Shown: in pieces, positions 8,460-17,549 of the stretch | How the letters are laid out: each line of letters starts with the position of its first letter | Position numbering within the stretch: position 1 is the stretch's first letter | Assembly (NCBI GenBank): GCA_963677655.1 | Contig: OY782088.1 | Source of the DNA: Saccharicrinis sp963677655 | Lineage (GTDB): Bacteria > Bacteroidota > Bacteroidia > Bacteroidales > Marinilabiliaceae | Reading direction: 5' to 3' (one strand) | DNA: 64,000 nt | The notes under the pieces: generated by a model | The model's input: the letters and a program-made list of their open reading frames with translations, nothing else | The model's database searches: none | What the model was told of the DNA's origin: nothing | Position numbers and translations under genes: made by a program

Positions 8460-9035
8460 ATGCAAAAAATATTAGTTTTCGATAATTACGATTCATTTAC
8501 ATATAACCTGGTTCATTATATTGAAGAGATTGTTGGATATAAAGTAGATGTATATAGAAATGACCAGATTCCAATGGAAGATATTGAGAAGTACGATAAA
8601 ATCTTATTGTCTCCGGGCCCTGGTATTCCTAAAGACGCAGGAATTTTAATTCCTTTGATCAAAAAATATGGACCCACAAAGAGTATATTGGGTGTTTGTC
8701 TTGGACATCAGGCAATTGCTGAAGCATTTGGAGGTTCAATTTCAAATTTATCTAAAGTATATCATGGAGTATCAACTCCTATTACAATAACTACAGATAC
8801 GGAAATATTATTTAAGGATATTCCTAAAAATATAAATGTTGGTAGATATCATTCATGGGTAGTAAATGATGAGGATTTACCTGGTTGTTTTACTGTTACT
8901 TCGCGTGATGAGGAAGGGAAGATAATGGGAATACATCATAATGAATTTGATGTTAGAGGAGTGCAGTTTCATCCGGAATCTATTTTAACTGAAAATGGTA
9001 AAAAAATGATGGAGAATTGGTTGAAAGAAGACTAA
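8460..9035 (+). CDS. trpG: Anthranilate synthase glutamine amidotransferase component
   Basis: This class I glutamine amidotransferase supplies ammonia to TrpE. I place the start at the ATG at 8460; an in-frame TTG lies two codons upstream. The 191-residue protein opens with ILVFDNYDSFTYNLV and has the oxyanion-loop LLSPGPGIP. The catalytic Cys is in GVCLGHQAI, and the His-Glu pair is in VQFHPESIL. It is a stand-alone subunit, not fused to TrpE or TrpD. The same family includes PabA, and a shared role in folate synthesis is possible but not shown. Confidence 0.96.
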   Translation: MQKILVFDNYDSFTYNLVHYIEEIVGYKVDVYRNDQIPMEDIEKYDKILLSPGPGIPKDAGILIPLIKKYGPTKSILGVCLGHQAIAEAFGGSISNLSKVYHGVSTPITITTDTEILFKDIPKNINVGRYHSWVVNDEDLPGCFTVTSRDEEGKIMGIHHNEFDVRGVQFHPESILTENGKKMMENWLKED

Positions 9036-9082
9036 GATCCACAAAAAATAACCTATTATCTATCATCTTTTATTAATTGATT

Positions 9083-10078
9083 ATGATTAAAGAAACATTA
9101 AGAACATTACTTGAACATAAAAGGTTAACCCGCTCAGAGGCTAAAGATATATTAATCAATATTGCTGGAGAAAAGTATAATAATTCTCATGTTGTAGCAT
9201 TCTTAACCGTGTATATGATGCGTCCGGTAAGTGTAGAGGAACTGTCAGGTTTTAGAGATGCAATGTTGGAGTTGTGTAATAAAATAGACCTGTCCGAATT
9301 TAATTCAATAGATATTGTCGGTACCGGAGGAGATGAAAAAAATACTTTTAATATCTCAACTTTATCTTCATTTGTAGTCGCTGGAGCAGGTTACAAAGTT
9401 ACTAAACATGGTAATTACGGAGTTTCATCTTCTTGTGGAGCCTCAAATGTAATGGAGCATCTGGGATATCAATTCACTAATGATGAAAGTATGCTGAAAA
9501 AACAAGTGGATAAAGCAGGAATTTGTTTCTTGCATGCACCTCTGTTTCATCCTGCTATGAAATCTATTGCTCCGTTCAGAAGAGAATTAGGATTAAAAAC
9601 CTTTTTTAATATGTTAGGTCCATTAACAAATCCTTCTTTCCCTAAAAATCATATGTTGGGAGTTTATAGTTTAGAAGTTTTGCGTTTGTACCAGTATTTA
9701 TATCAGGACACAGATAAAAATTACTCGTTAATTCATAGTTTAGATGGCTATGATGAAATTTCATTGACCTCAGATTTTAAAGTGATCACTAATAAGGGAG
9801 AGCAGTTGGTTTCTCCTGAGCAATTGGGATTTGAAAAAATTAAACAAGAGGATATCTTTGGTGGCGATACAGTACCTGAAGCTGCAAAAATATTTACCGA
9901 TATTTTAAATGGAGATGGAACTGATGCTCAAAACTCTGCTATAATTGTAAATGCAGCGTATGCAATTCAATGTATTGATAGAAATAAAAATATTGAAGAA
10001 TGTATTGCTGTAGCAAAAGATTCTTTATTAGGAGGAAAAGCAAAGCAGGTGCTTAAAACATTGGTTGATATTAAATAA
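9083..10078 (+). CDS. trpD: Anthranilate phosphoribosyltransferase
   Basis: TrpD transfers phosphoribosyl from PRPP to anthranilate. The start is best placed at the ATG at 9083 (MIKETLRTLL), with TTG-ATT codons in frame ahead of it. The 331-residue protein shows the PRPP-binding IVGTGGDEKNTFNIST, KHGNYGVSSSCGASNVMEHLG and the substrate segment LGPLTNPSFPKNHMLGVY. The 47-base gap before it contains a pyrimidine-rich stretch of CTATTATCTATCATCTT type, like half of one of the foldback elements. A ~150-base gap with repeat B separates it from trpC. Confidence 0.96.
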   Translation: MIKETLRTLLEHKRLTRSEAKDILINIAGEKYNNSHVVAFLTVYMMRPVSVEELSGFRDAMLELCNKIDLSEFNSIDIVGTGGDEKNTFNISTLSSFVVAGAGYKVTKHGNYGVSSSCGASNVMEHLGYQFTNDESMLKKQVDKAGICFLHAPLFHPAMKSIAPFRRELGLKTFFNMLGPLTNPSFPKNHMLGVYSLEVLRLYQYLYQDTDKNYSLIHSLDGYDEISLTSDFKVITNKGEQLVSPEQLGFEKIKQEDIFGGDTVPEAAKIFTDILNGDGTDAQNSAIIVNAAYAIQCIDRNKNIEECIAVAKDSLLGGKAKQVLKTLVDIK

Positions 10079-10086
10079 CTTTGTAA

Positions 10087-10199
10087 ACAATAGTTCGGTA
10101 AGGTTTCAAGCATTTATAATTTGCAATGTGAAAATCGTAGATTTTAGGCAGGATTAAAATGAATCTAAATTCTATTAACTAAAATCTAACGATCTATTA
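10087..10199 (+). repeat. Dispersed intergenic element, copy B (trpD-trpC gap)
   Basis: This ~113-bp segment starts ACAATAGTTCGGT (10087-10099) and ends CTAAAATCTAACGATCTATT (10179-10198). Both ends are identical to copy A at 5304-5440. The interiors differ. It lies inside an otherwise compact operon, 32 bases before the trpC start, so it will be transcribed with the trp mRNA. Confidence 0.6.
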
Positions 10200-10231
10200 T
10201 CATACTCTCATTGTATTTTGAATTTTAAATA

Positions 10232-11014
10232 ATGAATATACTAGATAAAATAGTTGCTAAAAAAAAGATAGAAGTCGCACAGCAACAAGAATTCGTGACC
10301 TTGGATAAGCTAAAAGGTTATAGTGCCTACACAAAAGCAGTTCCTTCATTAAAAGAATTTCTTACAGATGGTAATCATAATGGGATTATCTCTGAATATA
10401 AAAGAAAATCCCCATCAAAGGGTGTAATTAATAGTATGTCTACAGTAGAGGATGTAGTACCTTTGTATGAAAAAGCAGGAGTAAGTGGAATATCTGTTTT
10501 GACTGATTCAGAATTTTTTGGAGGAAATAAAAGTGATCTTGTTGCAGCTCGAAAAGTAACTACTGTACCTATTCTGCGAAAAGATTTTATGATTTCAAGC
10601 TATCAGGTTCATGAAGCAAAGGCTATTGGTGCTAGTGCCATCTTATTGATAGCAGCAATTTTAACCTATCAGGAAGCAGAAGAGTTGTCTAAGCTTGCAA
10701 AAGATTTAGGTCTGGATATCTTAATGGAAGTTCATAGTAAAGAAGAGCTTGATATTGTAAATCCATTAGTAGATGTTGTGGGAGTTAATAATCGTAACTT
10801 AAAAACATTTGAGGTTAGCCTTCAGCAAAGTATTGATTTAGCTGCAGCTATGCCTGGTGATGTAGTGAAAATTTCAGAAAGTGGAATATATACCCCTGAG
10901 GATATTTTCTTGCTCAGAGAGAATGGATTTAAAGGGTTTTTAATTGGTGAAAATTTCATGCGAACTAAAAATCCGGGACAAGCATGTATTGAGTTTTCTA
11001 ATGCCATAAAGTAA
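10232..11014 (+). CDS. trpC: Indole-3-glycerol-phosphate synthase
   Basis: This TIM-barrel enzyme closes the indole ring (CdRP to indole-3-glycerol phosphate). The 260 residues show the classical signatures: IISEYKRKSPSKGVI with the catalytic lysine, VPILRKDFMI, GASAILLIAAIL, DILMEVHSKEEL, VVGVNNRNLKTFEV and KISESGIYTPED. It is monofunctional and not fused to TrpF, which follows after two bases. The ATG at 10232 is the clear start. Confidence 0.97.
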   Translation: MNILDKIVAKKKIEVAQQQEFVTLDKLKGYSAYTKAVPSLKEFLTDGNHNGIISEYKRKSPSKGVINSMSTVEDVVPLYEKAGVSGISVLTDSEFFGGNKSDLVAARKVTTVPILRKDFMISSYQVHEAKAIGASAILLIAAILTYQEAEELSKLAKDLGLDILMEVHSKEELDIVNPLVDVVGVNNRNLKTFEVSLQQSIDLAAAMPGDVVKISESGIYTPEDIFLLRENGFKGFLIGENFMRTKNPGQACIEFSNAIK

Positions 11015-11028
11015 TAGTGCAAAACCTT

Positions 11029-11673
11029 ATGCTAATACCTCCAAAGATAAAAGTATGCGGTATGCGTGAGCGTACTAATATTGATGCAATAGCTGCATTA
11101 GAGCCGGATTATATGGGATTTATTTTTTATAGGAAATCCCCACGTTATTTAGGAGAGGAATATTCACCTGAAAATATTCATCATTTACCTGACTCAATAA
11201 AAAAAACTGGTGTTTTTGTTAATGCTTCAGAACAGGAAATTGCAAATGCAGTTACAAGATATGAGTTGAATGCGGTACAATTACATGGACGTGAATCTTT
11301 TGAATTATGTTTGATGGTGAAGCAAATGGGAGTAGAAGTGATTAAAGCATTTCAGGTTGATGAGGAGTTTGATTTTTCTGTGTTAAAACCATATACTGAG
11401 GTTTGTGATTTTTATTTATTTGATACCAAAACAAAAGCATTTGGAGGAAGTGGACATAAGTTTGATTGGTCGGTTTTAAACAATTATGATAACAATAAGC
11501 CAATTTTTCTAAGTGGAGGTATAACACAGGAAGATGTAGCAGATGTAATGAAGTTGAGGCATCTTAATATTTATGCAGTAGATATCAACAGTAGGTTTGA
11601 AATTGAACCGGCATTAAAAGATGTTGAAAAGGTAGATAGTTTTATAAAGGAATTGAAAAATTATAAGCAATGA
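11029..11673 (+). CDS. trpF: Phosphoribosylanthranilate isomerase
   Basis: TrpF isomerises phosphoribosylanthranilate to CdRP. The motif KVCGM with the catalytic Cys lies near the N-terminus. It is followed by DYMGFIFYRKSPRY, the catalytic Asp in LFDTKTKAFGGSG, and the phosphate-binding FLSGGI. Two starts are possible: the ATG at 11029 (214 aa, chosen) or a GTG at 11017 two bases after the trpC stop (218 aa), which would suit translational coupling. The stop overlaps the trpB start by four bases. Confidence 0.94.
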   Translation: MLIPPKIKVCGMRERTNIDAIAALEPDYMGFIFYRKSPRYLGEEYSPENIHHLPDSIKKTGVFVNASEQEIANAVTRYELNAVQLHGRESFELCLMVKQMGVEVIKAFQVDEEFDFSVLKPYTEVCDFYLFDTKTKAFGGSGHKFDWSVLNNYDNNKPIFLSGGITQEDVADVMKLRHLNIYAVDINSRFEIEPALKDVEKVDSFIKELKNYKQ

Positions 11674-12857
11674 GCGCAAAATATAATGTAGATGAAAATG
11701 GTATGTATGGCCGTTTTGGTGGAGCCTGGATACCTGAAATGTTGCAACCAAATATTGATAATTTGAAGAAAGTATATTTGGATATTATCAATTCAGAAGA
11801 ATTTCAGAAGGAATATGTGGCTTTATTAAAAGATTATGTGGGCCGTCCTTCACCATTGTATTATGCAAAAAGGTTATCAGAAGAATATGATACAAATATT
11901 TATTTAAAGCGTGAAGATTTAAATCATACAGGAGCTCATAAAATTAATAACAGCCTTGGGCAAATTCTATTAGCCAAAAAAATGGGTAAAAACAGAATTA
12001 TTGCTGAAACAGGAGCTGGCCAGCACGGTGTGGCAACTGCTACTGCTTGTGCTTTGATGGGTATGAAATGTGTGGTTTATATGGGTGCATTGGATATTGA
12101 GCGTCAGGCTCCAAATGTGGCTCGTATGAAAATGTTAGGAGCTGAGGTTGTTGCTGCAAAATCAGGAAACCAAACATTAAAGGATGCAACAAACGAAGCA
12201 TTAAGAGATTGGATTTGTAATCCTGAAGATACTTTTTACATTATTGGTTCTGTGGTAGGACCACATCCATATCCTGATATGGTAGCTCGTTTTCAGAGTA
12301 TTATAAGTAAGGAAATTAAGGAGCAGTTTAAAGAAAAAACAGGAAGTGAGTATCCTGATTACGTTATTGCTTGTGTTGGAGGAGGAAGTAACGCTTCTGG
12401 TACTTTTTATCACTTTTTAGATGATGATTCAGTTAAATTAGTTGCTGTTGAAGCATCAGGATTAGGAATTGATAGTGGAGAAACAGCTGCAACTATCGCT
12501 CTTGGTGATATTGGTATTATTCATGGAAGTAAAACATTTTTAATTCAGGATGAGGACGGCCAGATTATTGAACCTTATTCTATTTCTGCAGGTTTAGATT
12601 ATCCGGGAATTGGTCCACAACATGCTCACTTAAAAGATACTGACAGGGCTATCTTTTTGGATGCTACTGATCAGGAAGCCTTGGATTGTGCTCTTGAAAT
12701 TACCAGATTGGAAGGTATTATACCGGCATTGGAATCAGCTCATGCTTTAGTGGCTCTTAAAAAATTAAAATTCACAAAGGATGATAATATTGTGCTGACA
12801 ATTTCAGGAAGAGGAGATAAGGATATGAGCACTTATATGGATAGGTTTAATCTTTAA
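11670..12857 (+). CDS. trpB: Tryptophan synthase beta chain
   Basis: TrpB is a PLP enzyme that condenses indole with serine. The 395-residue protein begins MSAKYNVDENGMYGRFGGAW, typical of the TrpB1 type. It has the PLP lysine in HTGAHKINN, the catalytic Glu in ETGAGQHGVATA, and the phosphate loop CVGGGSNASG. The ATG overlaps the trpF stop (ATGA), implying coupled translation. In this operon trpB sits next to trpA at the distal end, after E-G-D-C-F. A palindromic gap separates the two subunit genes. Confidence 0.97.
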   Translation: MSAKYNVDENGMYGRFGGAWIPEMLQPNIDNLKKVYLDIINSEEFQKEYVALLKDYVGRPSPLYYAKRLSEEYDTNIYLKREDLNHTGAHKINNSLGQILLAKKMGKNRIIAETGAGQHGVATATACALMGMKCVVYMGALDIERQAPNVARMKMLGAEVVAAKSGNQTLKDATNEALRDWICNPEDTFYIIGSVVGPHPYPDMVARFQSIISKEIKEQFKEKTGSEYPDYVIACVGGGSNASGTFYHFLDDDSVKLVAVEASGLGIDSGETAATIALGDIGIIHGSKTFLIQDEDGQIIEPYSISAGLDYPGIGPQHAHLKDTDRAIFLDATDQEALDCALEITRLEGIIPALESAHALVALKKLKFTKDDNIVLTISGRGDKDMSTYMDRFNL

Positions 12858-12858
12858 A

Positions 12859-12957
12859 AAAGGAGAAGGGAAAAAGGGATAAGGAAGACGGAATTTGTAG
12901 TGTGGTTAAAATCTTATGATATAAGCAAGCTGTAAATTTCTTTTTCCATTCTCCTTT
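12859..12957 (+). repeat. Foldback element between trpB and trpA
   Basis: The arms 12859-12876 and 12940-12957 are complementary at 17 of 18 positions and enclose ~63 bases. That interior reads TTTGTAGTGTG and then ATATAAGCA and CTGTAAAT. It resembles the interior of copy A (TTTGTAGCGTG, ATATTAAGCA, CTGTAAAT), although the arms are unrelated. The element lies inside the operon, 42 bases before trpA, and could give local mRNA stability or partial termination. Confidence 0.65.
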
Positions 12958-12999
12958 CTTCTTGTTCCGTTATCAATTTTAACTTTCAACGAATAAACA

Positions 13000-13770
13000 A
13001 TGAACCGCATAAAACAATTATTTAAAGATAAAAAAGATATATTATCTATTTATTATACTGCAGGTTATCCAAATTTAGAGGATACTGTACCAATTCTAGA
13101 AACACTAGAGGCTTCCGGAGCTGATTTGGTTGAGCTTGGGATTCCTTTTTCAGATCCTTTAGCAGATGGACCAACTATTCAGCATAGTGGAGAAACTGCT
13201 TTAAAGAATGGAATGAGCCTTAAAGTTCTTTTTGATCAATTAAAAGATGTTCGTAAAACGGTAAGTATTCCAATTATTTTGATGGGCTATATTAATACTG
13301 TACATAAATACGGTATTGAAGATTTTGCAAGAAAGTGTAATGAAGTTGGTGTTGATGGTGTTATATTACCGGATTTGCCATTTCAGGAATATCTTGATAA
13401 TTATAAAGATACGTTTGATGAGAATGGTATAAGTAACATATTTTTAATTACTCCGCAAACACCTGAAGAACGCATTAAATTAATTGATGAAAAAACCAAT
13501 GGATTTATTTACATGGTTTCTTCGGCATCTGTTACCGGAGCTAAGAAAGGTTTATCTGATGCACAATTGGCATATTTCGACAGGGTTAATAAATTAAATC
13601 TTGCAAATCCGGCATTAATTGGTTTTGGTATTGGTGATCATGAATCTTATGTTGAAACTTGTAAATATGCTGATGGAGCTATAATTGGTAGTGCTTTTGT
13701 AAAATTAATTGGACAGGCTAAAGATTTACATGGTGAAATAAAATCTTTTATTCAATCAGTAAAAGGATAG
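13000..13770 (+). CDS. trpA: Tryptophan synthase alpha chain
   Basis: TrpA releases indole from indole-3-glycerol phosphate for TrpB. The 256 residues form a TIM barrel with the catalytic Glu in LVELGIPFSDPLADGPTIQ and the catalytic Asp in VDGVILPDLP. The segment IYMVSSASVTGAKKG and the phosphate-binding GFGIGDHES follow. It is the last gene of the trp operon; no strong terminator follows, and purU begins 76 bases later. Confidence 0.97.
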   Translation: MNRIKQLFKDKKDILSIYYTAGYPNLEDTVPILETLEASGADLVELGIPFSDPLADGPTIQHSGETALKNGMSLKVLFDQLKDVRKTVSIPIILMGYINTVHKYGIEDFARKCNEVGVDGVILPDLPFQEYLDNYKDTFDENGISNIFLITPQTPEERIKLIDEKTNGFIYMVSSASVTGAKKGLSDAQLAYFDRVNKLNLANPALIGFGIGDHESYVETCKYADGAIIGSAFVKLIGQAKDLHGEIKSFIQSVKG

Positions 13771-13846
13771 ATATCTGATATTTGTCAGTTTTTTATTTTT
13801 CATGTGACTTATAATGGTTAATTTTACGCGCTTAAAAAATTTTTAA

Positions 13847-14713
13847 ATGGAAAATAACGGAAACACAGCCATACTTAAAATACATTGTCCTGACCAGAGT
13901 GGAATAGTAGCAAGAGTTACCGATTTTATTAATCTTCATCATGGAAATATTATTTCAGTGGATCAGCATGTTGATCATGGAGATAATTTATTTTCAATGA
14001 GAGTATCTTGGGATCTTAGCGATTTTAATCTTCCACGTGAAGAAATTGCTACTACATTCCAAAAGTTTCTGGGTGAACCTTATCAAATGAAATGGACTTT
14101 AAATTTCACAAATGAGGTTCCAAGAATGGCTATTTTTGTATCAAAGGCTTCACACTGTCTTTATGACTTATTGGCAAGATATCAGAGTGGAGAATTTAAA
14201 GTGGAAATTCCGGTAATCATAGGTAATCATACTACATTGGAACCTGTAGCTAAGCAATTTGGGGTTAAATTTGTACATATTCCAATTACCGCAGAAACTA
14301 AAGCAGAGCAAGAAAAGAAAGAATTAGAAATTTTAGCTAAGCATAAAGTTGATTTTGTTGTGCTTGCCAGATATATGCAAGTATTATCACAGGATTTTAT
14401 CAATCACTATCCAGAAAATATCATCAATATTCACCATTCATTTTTACCTGCTTTTGCTGGGGCAAAACCATATCATGCGGCTCATAAAAGAGGTGTGAAA
14501 ATTATTGGAGCAACAAGTCACTATGTAACTTCTGATTTGGATGCAGGTCCAATTATAGAACAAGATATTAATAGGATCACACATCATGATTCTATTAAAA
14601 CATTGATTCAAAAGGGTAAGGATATTGAAAAAATTGTGTTGTCGAGAGCAGTAAAAGCTCACATAGAACATAAAACGTTGGTATACAAAAACCGAACAAT
14701 CATTTTTAATTAA
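13847..14713 (+). CDS. purU: Formyltetrahydrofolate deformylase
   Basis: PurU hydrolyses 10-formyl-tetrahydrofolate to formate and THF, balancing one-carbon pools and feeding formate to PurT-type purine synthesis. Residues ~6-85 form an ACT-like domain (ILKIHCPDQSGIVARVTDF). The catalytic half is formyltransferase-like, with SKASHCLYDLL, the catalytic Asn/His region NIINIHHSFLPAF, and the Asp in SDLDAGPIIEQD. The 288-residue length is normal. It sits between the trp and his blocks with no direct pathway link beyond one-carbon and purine/histidine chemistry. Confidence 0.95.
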   Translation: MENNGNTAILKIHCPDQSGIVARVTDFINLHHGNIISVDQHVDHGDNLFSMRVSWDLSDFNLPREEIATTFQKFLGEPYQMKWTLNFTNEVPRMAIFVSKASHCLYDLLARYQSGEFKVEIPVIIGNHTTLEPVAKQFGVKFVHIPITAETKAEQEKKELEILAKHKVDFVVLARYMQVLSQDFINHYPENIINIHHSFLPAFAGAKPYHAAHKRGVKIIGATSHYVTSDLDAGPIIEQDINRITHHDSIKTLIQKGKDIEKIVLSRAVKAHIEHKTLVYKNRTIIFN

Positions 14714-14719
14714 TATTGA

Positions 14720-15253
14720 ATGAAGCAAACACTATTTGTACTTTTTGTAATAGCTTTTTCTGTTATTGCATGTAATTCAGAAAAGAAAAAAGAGGATAAG
14801 GATAGAGGCTATATTGTTAAGGTAGGAGATGTTGCTCCTGATTTTAGTGCATCATTAGATAATGGGGAAGAGTTTAAATTATCTGATTATAAAGGAAAAG
14901 TAGTTATGCTTCAATTTACTGCAAGCTGGTGTGGAGTTTGTATGAAGGAGATGCCTTTTATAGAATCTGAAATATGGACAAAACATAAAGATGATGGATT
15001 AGTTGTTATAGGAGTAGATAGAGATGAACCTATCGAAAAATTAAACATGTTCAGAGAAAGAACAAAGATAACATATCCACTTGCTCTTGATCCTGGTGCA
15101 GATGTTTTTGGATTATTTGCGCTAAAAGAAGCAGGAGTCACCAGAAATGTTATTGTAGGTAAGGATGGCAAAATTAAATATCTTACTCGATTATTTAATA
15201 GAGAAGAATTTGATACAATGAAGGCAAAAATAGAAGAGTTGTTGGCAGAATAA
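14720..15253 (+). CDS. TlpA-like thioredoxin-fold lipoprotein
   Basis: This 177-residue protein has a lipoprotein signal peptide with the Cys at residue 18 (FSVIACNSE), so it should be anchored in a membrane facing the periplasm. The thioredoxin-like domain of the TlpA/ResA class starts at GDVAPDFSA and carries the redox motif WCGVC, then VVIGVDRDEP and a cis-Pro region around AGVTRNVIVGKDGKI. It probably reduces or exchanges disulfides of exported proteins. It starts six bases after purU, so cotranscription is likely, though the functions are unrelated. Confidence 0.88.
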   Translation: MKQTLFVLFVIAFSVIACNSEKKKEDKDRGYIVKVGDVAPDFSASLDNGEEFKLSDYKGKVVMLQFTASWCGVCMKEMPFIESEIWTKHKDDGLVVIGVDRDEPIEKLNMFRERTKITYPLALDPGADVFGLFALKEAGVTRNVIVGKDGKIKYLTRLFNREEFDTMKAKIEELLAE

Positions 15254-15342
15254 GATAAACTGATTTTTAAGATAAATATATGGTTAAGTAAGTAAGATGT
15301 ATAGGATAATGATTTGATTCTATTATAATAAGTGGAGTAAAT

Positions 15343-15376
15343 CAGTCTTATGTCTTTATACTTTTATCTTTATACT
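15343..15376 (+). repeat. Word-like repeat upstream of hisH, shared with the argF' upstream region
   Basis: A 34-base stretch starting CAGTCTTATGTCTTTATACT and continuing with a second CTTTTATCTTTATACT unit ends eight bases before the hisH start. It matches, at 29 of 34 positions, the sequence on the minus strand at 37364-37396 just before argF'. The rest of the 15254-15384 gap is AT-rich and weakly complementary to this arm. Confidence 0.6.
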
Positions 15377-15384
15377 ATATTCAT

Positions 15385-15984
15385 ATGAAAGTAGCAATAA
15401 TTAAATATAATGCAGGTAATATTCGCTCGGTGAGTTTTGCATTAGAAAGACTAGGCGTTGAGCATATTATTACAGCGGATCCGGATGAGATAAGAAGTGC
15501 CGATAAAGTAATATTTCCAGGAGTAGGAGAGGCTAGTTCAACTATGAAGTATCTAAAAGAGCATAAACTGGATGAGCTTATTCTAAGTTTAAAGCAACCT
15601 GTTCTAGGAATTTGTCTTGGTATGCAATTAATGTGTAGCTACTCAGAAGAAGGAGATGTGGAGTGCTTGGGAATATTTAAAGAAAAAGTAAAGAAGTTTG
15701 TCTTACCTGATCCAAATCCAGATTTAATTAAAGTTCCTCATATGGGTTGGAATGCTATTACAAATGTAAATAGTGATCTGTTTGACTTAAGTCTGGAAAA
15801 TAAGTTTGTGTACTTTGTTCATAGCTATTATGTAGCTTTAGGTGGAGAAACGGCAGCAACAACACATTATATACATCCATTTAGTTCTGCTTTGCATAAG
15901 GATAATTTTTATGCAACACAGTTTCACCCTGAAAAAAGTGGAGATGTGGGATCAAAAATTCTGGAAAACTTTATAAAACTATAA
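15385..15984 (+). CDS. hisH: Imidazole glycerol phosphate synthase, glutaminase subunit
   Basis: HisH hydrolyses glutamine and channels ammonia to HisF. The 199 residues show the class I amidotransferase core: KVIFPGVGEA, the nucleophile Cys in GICLGMQLM, VPHMGWN, FVHSYYV and the His-Glu pair in TQFHPEKSG. It is the first gene of a compact hisH-A-F block, one base before hisA. The upstream steps (hisG, D, C, B) are not in this window. Confidence 0.96.
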   Translation: MKVAIIKYNAGNIRSVSFALERLGVEHIITADPDEIRSADKVIFPGVGEASSTMKYLKEHKLDELILSLKQPVLGICLGMQLMCSYSEEGDVECLGIFKEKVKKFVLPDPNPDLIKVPHMGWNAITNVNSDLFDLSLENKFVYFVHSYYVALGGETAATTHYIHPFSSALHKDNFYATQFHPEKSGDVGSKILENFIKL

Positions 15985-15985
15985 A

Positions 15986-16711
15986 ATGGCATTAATAGAT
16001 ATAATACCTGCAATTGATATTATTGAAGGAAAGTGTGTTAGGCTAAGTCAAGGAGATTATAATCAGAAGAAGGTTTATAACGAAAACCCTCTTGAAGTAG
16101 CAAAAATGTTCGAAGAACATGGAATAAAACGTCTACACCTTGTTGATTTAGATGGAGCAAAAGCTGGTAATATAGTTAACTATAAAGTTCTTGAAACTAT
16201 TGCTACTAAAACAAATTTAGTAATTGATTTTGGAGGAGGGCTTAAATCTAATGATGATTTAAGAATCGCCTTTGAAAGCGGGGCTCAAATGATTACCGGA
16301 GGTAGTATTGCTGTTAAAAATCCGGAAGTTTTTACTGGTTGGATTGTAAAGTATGGTGCCGAAAAAATTATTCTTGGAGCTGATGCTAAAGATGAAAAAA
16401 TTGCAGTTGGTGGATGGATTGAGACCTCGGATTTAGATTTATTGCCATTTGTGAAAGGATATAAAGACAAAGGTATTACTAAGGTAATCTGTACTGATAT
16501 CAGTAAAGATGGAATGCTTCAGGGACCTTCTGTTGAATTATATAAAAAGATGTTACAGGAATTTCCGGATTTGTATTTAGTGGCAAGTGGTGGCGTAAGT
16601 AACATGGAAGATATTGATCAGCTTGTAGAGGCAAAAGTGCCTGCAGTTATTACAGGAAAAGCTATTTACGAAGGAAAAATTGATTTAAAAAAACTTGAAA
16701 AATACGCATAA
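15986..16711 (+). CDS. hisA: ProFAR isomerase
   Basis: HisA catalyses the Amadori rearrangement of ProFAR to PRFAR. The 241-residue half-barrel-duplicated TIM fold shows the catalytic Asp in IIPAIDIIEGKCVRL, LHLVDLDGAKAG, the phosphate site DFGGGLKS and ITGGSIAVKNP. In the second half it has the catalytic Asp in ICTDISKDGMLQGP and ASGGVSNMED. Translation is probably coupled to hisH, whose stop is one base upstream. It is paralogous to HisF, which follows. Confidence 0.96.
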   Translation: MALIDIIPAIDIIEGKCVRLSQGDYNQKKVYNENPLEVAKMFEEHGIKRLHLVDLDGAKAGNIVNYKVLETIATKTNLVIDFGGGLKSNDDLRIAFESGAQMITGGSIAVKNPEVFTGWIVKYGAEKIILGADAKDEKIAVGGWIETSDLDLLPFVKGYKDKGITKVICTDISKDGMLQGPSVELYKKMLQEFPDLYLVASGGVSNMEDIDQLVEAKVPAVITGKAIYEGKIDLKKLEKYA

Positions 16712-16714
16712 ATT

Positions 16715-17473
16715 ATGCTGGCAAAAAGAATAATTCCTTGTTTGGATATTAAAAATGGAATGACAGTTAAAGGTGTCAAGTTTGTTGGCATTAAAGAAGT
16801 TGGTGACCCAGTTGAGTTAGGTGCTTTATATGCGCAACAAGGTGCTGACGAATTAGTGTTTCTTGATATTACAGCAAGCCATGAAGGAAGAAAAACTTTT
16901 GTGGATTTAGTGAGAAGAATTGCACAGCATATTAATATTCCTTTTACAGTAGGTGGAGGAATTAGTGAATTAAAGGATGCAGAGGCGTTGTTAAATGCAG
17001 GTGCTGATAAAATTAGTATCAATTCGTCAGCCGTTAAAAATCCTCAGTTGATTAATGATATGGCTCAGAATTTTGGAAGTCAGTTTGTTGTAGTAGCTAT
17101 TGATGCCAAACATTTTGATGGAGATGAGTGGATTGTTACTGTAAATGGAGGACGTATTCCAACTGAAAAAAGACTTTTTCCTTGGGCAAAAGAAGCTGAA
17201 GAAAGAGGTGCTGGAGAAATATTATTTACTTCAATGGATCATGATGGTGTAAAGCAAGGTTTTGCAAACGAAGCCCTGGCTAAAATGTCATCAGAGCTTT
17301 CAATTCCTATCATAGCCAGTGGAGGTGCTGGTAATATGGAACATTTTAAAGATGTTTTTACACAAGGTAAGGCTGATGCTGGATTAGCAGCAAGTATATT
17401 TCACTATAAAGAAATAGCTATTCCGGATTTAAAGAATTATCTGCATAATGAAGGAATAAATGTAAGGTTATAA
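16715..17473 (+). CDS. hisF: Imidazole glycerol phosphate synthase, cyclase subunit
   Basis: HisF uses ammonia from HisH to form imidazole glycerol phosphate and AICAR. The 252-residue protein opens with LAKRIIPCLDIKNGMTVKGV, containing the catalytic Asp. FLDITAS, PFTVGGGIS, the second catalytic Asp in FTSMDHDGVKQG, and IIASGGAGNMEHF follow. It starts three bases after hisA. The complete block supplies both subunits and the HisA isomerase from one mRNA. Confidence 0.97.
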   Translation: MLAKRIIPCLDIKNGMTVKGVKFVGIKEVGDPVELGALYAQQGADELVFLDITASHEGRKTFVDLVRRIAQHINIPFTVGGGISELKDAEALLNAGADKISINSSAVKNPQLINDMAQNFGSQFVVVAIDAKHFDGDEWIVTVNGGRIPTEKRLFPWAKEAEERGAGEILFTSMDHDGVKQGFANEALAKMSSELSIPIIASGGAGNMEHFKDVFTQGKADAGLAASIFHYKEIAIPDLKNYLHNEGINVRL

Positions 17474-17549
17474 CTCTCAGATAATATAATATTAATTAGT
17501 CATTACTACACTGACTTTTTGATTTTCAGAGTATTCCCTATTATGAATC

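Noticed and set aside
13771..13846. Terminator after trpA
   Set aside because: The CTGA...TCAG stem is only four base pairs, too weak despite the following Ts.
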